From assembly GCA_034359265.1 (NCBI GenBank), contig CP136897.1, positions 33,591,501 through 33,655,500 of the forward strand: a stretch of DNA of 64,000 nucleotides, in the 5' to 3' direction. The stretch is from Canna indica. Its lineage: Eukaryota; Streptophyta; Magnoliopsida; Zingiberales; Cannaceae. The notes beneath the pieces are model-generated. The model worked only from the letters and a program-made list of their open reading frames with translations, was not told the origin of the DNA and ran no database searches. Position 1 is the stretch's first letter. Each line of letters starts with the position of its first letter. Below, in pieces: positions 57,380 to 64,000 of this stretch. Made by a program: the position numbers and the translations under genes.

Positions 57380-57496
57380 GGGTGCGATCATACCACCACT
57401 AACGCACCAGATCCCATCAGAACTCCGAAGTTAAGCGTGCTTGGGTGAGAGTAGTACTAGGATGGGTGACCCCCTAGGAAGTCCTCGTGTTGCACC
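57380..57496 (+). rRNA. 5S: 5S rRNA gene, copy 122 (type R)
   Basis: Changes: G17C, G30A, C67T, G97A. Confidence 0.96.
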
Positions 57497-57864
57497 TTTT
57501 TTTTTACTACCAATTTGATTGCACGACGAGATCATTTTTTTTACCAATCTTTCTAACCAAACGTTAACGACGGACGACGTCGTCGACATAAAATTTGGTT
57601 GTCGATCGCCCGCGCGGGGCCCGCCGCAACCTCTACGGCCGGCTCGATCGACCAACCGACCCAAAAAATTAAAATTTGTAAATAAATAAGAAAAATAACA
57701 TTTCAATTATTATTTTTCGTTTAAAACAGGCGTAACTCCGTGCATTATTGTCCGATTTCAGATTTTCACGTGGCGCTAAAAGGCGCGCGAAGAGACGAAG
57801 AAAATGACCCCGAGCTATCCCTCGGACGCTCACCCTTATTAGCCGACGATCAGAATTGCATCAC

Positions 57865-57981
57865 GGTTGCGATCATACCAGCATTAACGCACCGGATCCC
57901 ATCAGAACTCTGAAGTTAAGCGTGCTTGGGCGAGAGTAGTACTTGGATGAGTGACCCCCTGGGAAGTCCTCGTGTTGCATC
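57865..57981 (+). rRNA. 5S: 5S rRNA gene, copy 123 (type S)
   Basis: Changes: G3T, C20T, C47T, A80T, G86A, C116T. Confidence 0.96.
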
Positions 57982-58184
57982 TTTTTTTTTACTACCTATT
58001 TGATTGCACGACGAGATCATTTTTTTTACCAATCTTTCTAACCAAACGTTAAGGACGGACGACGTCGTCGACATAAAATTTGGCTGTCGATCGCCCGCGC
58101 GGGGCCCGCCGCAACCTCTACGGCCGGCTCGATCAACCAACCGACCCGAAAAATTAAAATTTGTAAATAAATAAGAAAAATAAC

Positions 58185-58291
58185 ATACCAGCACTAACTC
58201 ACCGGATCTCATCAGAACTCTGAATTTAAGCGTGCTTGGGCGAGAGTAGTACTAGGATGGGTGACCCCCTGGGAAGTCCTCGTGTTGCACC
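58185..58291 (+). pseudogene. 5S: 5S rRNA gene, 5'-truncated (type T)
   Basis: Begins at position 11 at the shared join. Changes: G25T, C35T, C47T, G51T. It is closer to the copy at 62837 than to the three type T copies to its left. Confidence 0.92.
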
Positions 58292-58660
58292 TTTTTTTTT
58301 TACTACCAATTTGATTGCACGACGAGATCATTTTTTTTACCAATCTTTCTAACCAAACGTTAAGGACGGACGACGTCGTCGACATAAAATTTGGCTGTCG
58401 ATCGCCCGCGCGGGGCCAGCCGCAACCTCTACGGCCGGCTCGATCGACCAACCGACTCGAAAAATTAAAATTTGTCAATAAATAAGAAAAATAACATTTC
58501 AATTATTATTTTTCGTTTATAACGGGCGTAACTCCGTGCATTATTGTCCGATTTCAGCTTTTCACGTGGCACTAAAAGGCGCGCGAAGAGACGAAGAAAA
58601 TGACCCCGAGCTATCACTCGGACGCTCACCCTTATTTGCCGACGATCAGAAGTGCATGAT

Positions 58661-58777
58661 GGGTGCGATCATACCAGTACTAACGCACCGAATCCCATCA
58701 GAACTCCGAAGTTAAGCGTGCTTGGGCGAGAGTAGTACTAGTATGGGTGACCCCCTGGGAAGTCCTCGTGTTGCACC
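58661..58777 (+). rRNA. 5S: 5S rRNA gene, copy 125 (type U)
   Basis: Changes: C18T, G31A, G82T. The TATA-like element reads TTATTTG. The T tract is interrupted (TTTTTCTTTAC). Confidence 0.96.
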
Positions 58778-59145
58778 TTTTTCTTTACTAACTATTTGAT
58801 TGCACGACGAGATCATTTTTTTTACCAATCTTTCTAACCAAACGTTAAGGACAGACGACGTCGTCGACATAAAATTTGGCTCTCGATCGCCCGCACGGGG
58901 CCCGCCGCAACCTCTACGGCCGGCTCGATCGACCAACCGACCCGAAAAGTTAAAATTTGTAAATAAATAAGAAAAATAACATTTCAATTATTATTTTTCG
59001 TTTAAAACGGGCATAACTCCGTGCATTATTGTCCGATTTACGCTTTTCACGTGGCGCTAAATGGCGCGCAAAGAGACGAAGAAAATGACCCCGAGCTGTC
59101 CCTCGGATGCTCACCCTTATTAGCCGACGATCAGAGGTGCATGAC

Positions 59146-59261
59146 GGGTGCGATCATACCAGCACTAACGAACCGGATCCCATCAGAACTCTGAAGTTAA
59201 GCGTACTTGGGCGAGGGTAGTACTAGGATGGGTGACCCTTGGGAAGTCCTCGTGTTGCACC
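59146..59261 (+). rRNA. 5S: 5S rRNA gene, copy 126 (type V, 1-bp deletion)
   Basis: 116 bp. C26A, C47T, G60A, A71G, and CCCT for CCCCC at 91-95. Confidence 0.95.
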
Positions 59262-59629
59262 TTTTTTTTTACTACCTATTTGATTGCACGACGAGATCAT
59301 TTTTTTTACCAATCTTTCTAACCAAACGTTAAGGACGGACGACGTCGTCGACATAAAATTTGGCTGTCGATCGCCTGCGCGGGGCCAGCCGCAACCTCTA
59401 CGGCCGGCTCGATCGACCAACCGACCCGAAAAATGAAAATTTGTCAATAAATAAGAAAAATAACATTTCAATTATTATTTTTCGTTTATAACGGGCGCAA
59501 CTCCGTGCATTATTGTTCGATTTCAGCTTTTCACGTGGCGCTAAAAGGCGCGCGAAGAGACGAAGAAAATGACCCCGAGCTATCACTCGGACGCTCACCC
59601 TTATTTGCCGACGATCAGAAGTGCATGAT

Positions 59630-59746
59630 GGGTGCGATCATACTAGTACTAACGCACCGGATCCCATCAGAACTCCGAAGTTAAGCGTGCTTGGGCGAGA
59701 GTAGTACTAGTATGGGTGACCCCCTGGGAAGTCCTCGTGTTGCACC
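59630..59746 (+). rRNA. 5S: 5S rRNA gene, copy 127 (type U)
   Basis: Changes: C15T, C18T, G82T. The T tract is weak: GTTTTCTTTAC. Confidence 0.96.
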
Positions 59747-60114
59747 GTTTTCTTTACTAACTATTTGATTGCACGACGAGATCATTTTTTTTACCAATCT
59801 TTCTAACCAAACGTTAAGGACAGACGACGTCGTCGACATAAAATTTGGCTCTCGATCGCCCGCACGGGGCCCGCCGCAACCTCTACGGCCGGCTCGATCG
59901 ACCAACCGACCCGAAAAGTTAAAATTTGTAAATAAATAAGAAAAATAACATTTCAATTATTATTTTTCGTTTAAAACGGGCGTAACTCCGTGCATTATTG
60001 TCCGATTTACGCTTTTCACGTGGCGCTAAAAGGCGCGCAAAGAGACGAAGAAAATGACCCCGAGCTGTCCCTCGGATGCTCACCCTTATTAGCCGACGAT
60101 CAGAGGTGCATGAC

Positions 60115-60230
60115 GGGTGCGATCATACCAGCACTAACGAACCGGATCCCATCATAACTCTGAAGTTAAGCGTACTTGGGCGAGGGTAGTACTAGGATGG
60201 GTGACCCTTGGGAAGTCCTCGTGTTGCACC
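60115..60230 (+). rRNA. 5S: 5S rRNA gene, copy 128 (type V, 1-bp deletion)
   Basis: 116 bp. C26A, G41T, C47T, G60A, A71G, and CCCT for CCCCC at 91-95. Confidence 0.95.
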
Positions 60231-60598
60231 TTTTTTTTTACTACCTATTTGATTGCACGACGAGATCATTTTTTTTACCAATCTTTCTAACCAAACGTTA
60301 AGGACGGACGACGTCGTCGACATAAAATTTGGCTGTCGATCGCCCGCGCGGGGCCAGCCGCAACCTCTACGGCCGGCTCGATCGACCAACCGACCCGAAA
60401 AATGAAAATTTGTCAATAAATAAGAAAAATAACATTTCAATTATTATTTTTCGTTTATAACGGGCGCAACTCCGTGCATTATTGTCCGATTTCAGCTTTT
60501 CACGTGGCGCTAAAAGGCGCGCGAAGAGACGAAGAAAATGACCCCGAGCTATCACTCGGACGCTCACCCTTATTTGCCGACGATCAGAAGTGCATGAC

Positions 60599-60715
60599 GG
60601 GTGCGATCATACCAGTACTAACGCACCGGATCCCATCAGAACTCCGTAGTTAAGCGTTCTTGGGCGAGAGTAGTACTAGTATGGGTGACCCCCTGGGAAG
60701 TCCTCGTGTTGCACC
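60599..60715 (+). rRNA. 5S: 5S rRNA gene, copy 129 (type U)
   Basis: Changes: C18T, A49T, G60T, G82T. Confidence 0.96.
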
Positions 60716-61083
60716 TTTTTTTTTACTAACTATTCGATTGCACGACGAGATTATTTTTTTTACCAATCTTTCTAACCAAACGTTAAGGACAGACGACGTC
60801 GTCGACATAAAATTTGGCTCTCGAACGCCCGCGCGGGGCCCGCCGCAACCTCTACGGCCGGCTCGATCGACCAACCGACCCGAAAAATTAAAATTTGTAA
60901 ATAAATAAGAAAAATAACATTTCAAATATTATTTTTCGTTTAAAACGGGCGTAACTCCGTGCATTATTGTCCGATTTCAGCTTTTCACGTGGCGCTAAAA
61001 GGCGCGCGAAGAGACGAAGGAAATGACCCCGAGCTATCCCTCGGACGCTCACCCTTATTAGTCGACGATCAGAAGTGCAGGAC

Positions 61084-61200
61084 GGGTGCGATCATACCAG
61101 CACTAACGCACCGGATCCCATCAGAACTCCGAAGTTAAGCGAGCTTGGGCGAGAGTAGTACTAGGATGGGTGACCCCCTCGGAAGTCCTCGTTTTGCACC
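61084..61200 (+). rRNA. 5S: 5S rRNA gene, copy 130
   Basis: Changes: T59A, G97C, G110T, the same three as the copy at 38063. Confidence 0.96.
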
Positions 61201-61567
61201 TTTTTTATTACTACCTATTTGATTGCACGACGAGATCATTTTTTTACCAATCTTTCTAACCAAACCTTAAGGACGGACGGCGTCGTCGACATTAAATTTG
61301 GCAGTCGATCGCCCGCGCGGGCCCCGTCGCAACCTCTACGGCCGGCTCGATCGACCAACCGACCCGAAAAATTAAAATTTGTAAATAAATAAGAAAAATA
61401 ACATTTCGATAATTATTTTTCGTTTAAACCGGGCGTAACTCCGTGCATTATTGTCCGATTTCAGCTTTTCACGTGGCGCTAAAAGGCGTGCGAAGAGACG
61501 AAGAAAATGACCCCGAGCTATCCCTCGAACGCTCACCCTTATTAGCGGATGATCAGAAGTGCAAGAC

Positions 61568-61665
61568 GGGTGCGATCATACCAGCACTAACTCACCGGAT
61601 CCCATCAGAACTCCGAAGTTAAGCGTGCTTGGGCGAAGTTAAACGTTAAGTCCTCGTTTTGCACC
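61568..61665 (+). pseudogene. 5S: 5S rRNA gene with box C replaced by filler DNA
   Basis: 98 bp. After position 69 the sequence reads AGTTAAACGTTA and resumes at position 101 (AGTCCTCG). Positions 70-100, with part of the intermediate element and all of box C, are gone. The 12-base filler resembles AGTTAA from the gene (50-55) and AAACGTTAAG from the spacer. Other changes: G25T, G110T. Not expected to be transcribed as a 5S gene. Confidence 0.92.
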
Positions 61666-62031
61666 TTTTTTTTACTACCTATTTTATTGCACGACGAGAT
61701 CATTTTTTTACCAATCTTTCTAACCAAACGTTAAGCACGGACGACGTCGTCGACATAAAATGTGGCTGTCGATCGCCCGCGCGGGGCCCGCGGCAACCTC
61801 TATGTCCGGCTCGATCGACCAACCGACCCGAAAAATTAAAATTTGTAAATAAATAAGAAAAATAACATTTCAATTATTATTTTTCGTTTATAACGGGCGT
61901 AACTCCGTGCATTATTGTCCGATTTCAGCTTTTCACGTGGCGCTAAAAGGCGCGCGAAGAGACGAACAAAATGACCCCGAGCTATCACTCAGACGCTCAC
62001 CCTTATTGGCCGACGATCAGAATTGCATGAC

Positions 62032-62148
62032 GGGTGCGATCATACCAGCACTAATGCACCGGATCCCATCAGAACTCTGAAGTTAAGCGTGCTTGGGCGA
62101 GGGTAGTACTAGGATGGGTGACCCCCTGGGAAGTCCTCGTGTTGCACC
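62032..62148 (+). rRNA. 5S: 5S rRNA gene, copy 132
   Basis: Changes: C24T, C47T, A71G. The TATA-like element reads TTATTGG. Confidence 0.96.
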
Positions 62149-62516
62149 TTTTTTTTTACTACCCATTTGATTGCATGACGAGATCATTTTTTTTACCAAT
62201 CTTTCTAACCAAACGTTAAGGACGGACGACGTCGTCGACATAAAATTTGGCTGTCGATCGCCCGCGCGGGGCCCGCCGCAACCTCTACGGCCGGCTCGAT
62301 CAACCAACTGATCCGAAAAATTAAAATTTGTAAATAAATAAGAAATATAACATTTCAATTATTATTTTTCGTTTTAAACGGGCGTAACTCCGTGCATTAT
62401 TGTCCGATTTCACCTTTTCACGTGGCGCTAAAAGGTGCGCGAAGAGACGAAGAAAATGACCCCGAGCTATCCCTCGGACGCTCACCCTTATTAGCCGACG
62501 ATCAGAAGTGCATGAC

Positions 62517-62633
62517 GGGTGCGATCATAACAGCACTAACGCACCGGATCCCATCAGAACTCCGAAGTTAAGCGTGCTTGGGCGTGAGTAGTACTAGGAT
62601 GGGTGACCCCTTGGGAAGTCCTCGTGTTGCACC
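62517..62633 (+). rRNA. 5S: 5S rRNA gene, copy 133
   Basis: Changes: C14A, A69T, C95T. Confidence 0.96.
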
Positions 62634-62836
62634 TTTTTTTTTACTACCTTTTTGATTGCACGACGAGATCATTTTTTTTACCAATCTTTCTAACCAAACG
62701 TTAAGGACGGACGACGTCGTCGACATAAAATTTGGCTGTGGATCGCCCGCGCGGGGCCTGCCGCAACCTCTACGGCCGGCTCGATCGACCAACCGACCCG
62801 AAAAATTAAAATTTATAAATAAATAAGAGAAATAAC

Positions 62837-62943
62837 ATACCAGCACTAACGCACCGGATCTCATCAGAACTCTGAATTTAAGCGTGCTTGGGCGAGAGTA
62901 GTACTAGGATGGGTGACCCCCTGGGAAGTCCTCGTGTTGCACC
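62837..62943 (+). pseudogene. 5S: 5S rRNA gene, 5'-truncated (type T), last of five
   Basis: Begins at position 11 at the shared join. Changes: C35T, C47T, G51T. It has G at position 25, unlike the other four type T copies. Confidence 0.92.
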
Positions 62944-63310
62944 TTTTTTTTTACTACCAATTTGATTGCACGACGAGATCATTTTTTTTACCAATCTTTC
63001 TAACCAAACGTTAAGGACGGACGACATCGTCGACATAAAATTTGGCTGTCGATCGCCCGCGCGGGGCCCACCGCAAACTCTACGGCCGGCTCGATCGACC
63101 AACCGACCCGAAAAATTAAATTTGTAAATAAATAAGAAATATAACATTTCAATTATTATTTTTCGTTTAAAACGGGCGTAACTCCGTGCATTATTGTCCG
63201 ATTTCAGCTTTTCACGTGGCGCTAAAAGGCGCACCAAGAGACGAAGAAAATGACCCCGAGCTATCCCTCGGACGCTCACCCTTATTAGCCGACGATCAGA
63301 ATTGCATCAC

Positions 63311-63427
63311 GAGTGCGATCATACCAGCACTAACGCACCGGATCCCATCAGAACTCCGAAGTTAAGCGTGCTTGGGCGAGAGTAGTACTTTGATGGGTGA
63401 CCCCCTCGGAAGTCCTCGTGTTGCACC
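63311..63427 (+). rRNA. 5S: 5S rRNA gene, copy 135
   Basis: Changes: G2A, A80T, G81T, G97C. Confidence 0.96.
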
Positions 63428-63795
63428 TTTTTTTTTACTACCTATTTGATTGCACGACGAGATCATTTTTTTTAGCAATCTTTCTAACCAAACGTTAAGG
63501 ACGGACGACGTCATCGACATAAAATTTGGCTGTCGATCGCCCGCGCGGGGCCCGCCGCAACCTCTACGGCCGGCTCGATCGACCAACCAGCCCGAAAAAT
63601 TAAAATTTGTAAATAAATAAGAAAAATAACATTTCATTTATTATTTTTCGTTTAAAACGGGCGTAACTTCGTGCATCATTGTCCGATTTCATCTTTTCAC
63701 GTGGCGCTAAAAGGCGCGCGAAGAGACGAAGAAAATCACCCCGAGCTATCCCTCGGACGCTAAACCTTATTAGCCGACGATCAGAAGTGCACGAC

Positions 63796-63912
63796 GAGTG
63801 CGATCATACCAGCACTAACGCACCGGATCCCATCAGAACTCCGAAGTTAAGCGTGCTTGGGAGAGAGTAGTACTAGGATGGGTGACCCCGTGGGAAGTCC
63901 TCGTGTTGCACC
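63796..63912 (+). rRNA. 5S: 5S rRNA gene, copy 136 (last)
   Basis: Changes: G2A, C67A, C95G. Confidence 0.96.
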
Positions 63913-64000
63913 TTTTTTTTTTACTACCTATTTGATTGCACGACGAGATCATTTTTTTTACCAATCTTTCTAACCAAACGTTAAGGACGGACGACGTCGT
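63913..64000. other. Partial spacer at the right window edge
   Basis: Start of a standard spacer with both T tracts, cut off within the GACGACGTCGT palindrome. The array continues beyond the window. Confidence 0.9.

Larger units (their letters stand above)
55079..57406 (+). repeat. Three-locus block repeated at 1,164 bp
   Basis: Full gene 55079, fragment 55336, full gene 55757 is followed by full gene 56243, fragment 56500, full gene 56921. The two full-gene plus fragment pairs are alike, but the third members differ, so the copying covers about the first half. Confidence 0.82.
56921..58660 (+). repeat. Q-R-S-T block, second copy (1,740 bp)
   Basis: Q 56921, R 57380, S 57865, T 58185 repeat the order at 52368-54106, 4,553 bp to the left, with shared variants G17T (Q), G30A (R) and C20T, A80T (S). 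Confidence 0.9.
58661..60598 (+). repeat. U-V dimer, two tandem copies of 969 bp
   Basis: U 58661, V 59146, U 59630, V 60115, followed by a third U at 60599. Both V genes share the same one-base deletion. The spacers share TTTACGCTTTTCACG and AATGAAAATTTGTCAA. Confidence 0.93.
61084..62031 (+). repeat. Two-unit block, partner of 38063-39030
   Basis: Order, gene changes and private spacer variants match the block 23,021 bp to the left. The second gene here has lost 31 bases and gained 12. Confidence 0.9.
1..64000 (+). repeat. Tandem 5S rDNA array (whole window)
   Basis: Head-to-tail units fill the window: 136 gene copies or fragments plus a 3-base remnant, all in the same orientation, with no other gene or mobile element between them. 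The usual start-to-start distance is 484-487 bp. Shorter distances are explained by small spacer deletions (472-473 bp), type C units (462 bp), type Q units (about 459 bp) and rearranged units (193-444 bp). Neither edge of the array is inside the window. Each gene is homologous to the 5S RNA of the large ribosomal subunit, transcribed by RNA polymerase III with TFIIIA bound to the internal promoter. Active and silent copies cannot be told apart from sequence alone. Confidence 0.98.

Noticed and set aside
426..63637. Over 100 similar open reading frames of 60-144 codons, mostly on the minus strand (many starting MKCYFSYLFTNFNFSGRL)
   Set aside because: They run across 5S genes and spacers at the repeat period, change frame or end with single-base indels, and follow the RNA gene, not codon constraint. 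They are by-products of the tandem repeat, not a protein family.
375..63912. Paired changes G65C and A74G as compensatory base-pair change
   Set aside because: They do co-occur in many copies, but those copies share ancestry, and I cannot show that the two positions pair.
1..64000. CRISPR-like regular repeat
   Set aside because: Units of about 485 bp with a 5S gene in each, without short repeats and unique spacers. Plant nuclear DNA.
1..64000. Bacterial or organellar 5S rRNA operon
   Set aside because: Gene sequence is of the eukaryotic plant nuclear type, no 16S/23S genes accompany it, and the T-tract-terminated tandem layout is typical of RNA polymerase III arrays.

Overview
The window is one uninterrupted tandem array of plant nuclear 5S rRNA genes (5S rDNA). 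I find 136 gene copies or fragments plus the last three bases of another at the left edge. All lie on the + strand. A standard unit is about 485 bp: a 117-bp gene homologous to the roughly 120-nt plant 5S rRNA, a T tract that serves as RNA polymerase III terminator, and a spacer of about 368 bp. The gene sequence, the head-to-tail layout and the GC-rich plus AT-rich spacer point to a land plant, most likely a flowering plant. I cannot name the species. I see no protein-coding gene, tRNA, transposon, CRISPR or other element. The short open reading frames that recur through the window are by-products of the repeat.

Variants are numbered from the first G of GGGTGCGATC (position 1) to the last C of GCACC (position 117). 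The reference is the copy at 43310-43426 with C at position 18, its only change. At position 95 both C and T are common, and at 15 T is common in the first 31 kb. No copy in the window equals the reference. The two closest (43310 and 49355) each differ by one base. In eukaryotic 5S genes the internal promoter is box A (about 50-64), the intermediate element (about 67-72) and box C (about 80-97). Many copies carry changes there.

Layout. 1-10 kb: mixed diverged units, including a 970-bp dimer duplicated in tandem (types X and Y, 6644-8583). 10.5-31.8 kb: a higher-order repeat (HOR) built from types A1, A2, B, C, D and E, as 7-unit (3,377 bp) and 5-unit (2,406 bp) blocks. Every block contains type C, a gene cut off at its 3' end. 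23.1-37.1 kb: a second HOR, F-G-H-I-J-B (about 2,911 bp), one copy of which sits inside the first. 37-43 kb: divergent units, then a K-L-M block copied 2,370 bp apart. 44-58 kb: P-Q-R trimers (1,431 bp) mixed with rearranged units: type T (gene lacking its first 10 bases), type Q (no T tract after the gene), and fragments made by short-homology duplications. 58.6-64 kb: a U-V dimer (969 bp) and a block that matches 38-39 kb, 23,021 bp away.

Taken together the array records repeated unequal exchange. Old exchanges spread damaged units (C, T, Q) to several places, and recent ones made multi-kilobase copies that differ by few bases. The number of broken copies and the lack of any reference-matching copy suggest a poorly homogenised, perhaps largely silent, array or array edge, with the main source of 5S rRNA elsewhere. 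That last point is inference. I did not find evidence of a new biological system; the noteworthy content is the recombination history and the spread of terminator-less and promoter-less 5S units.
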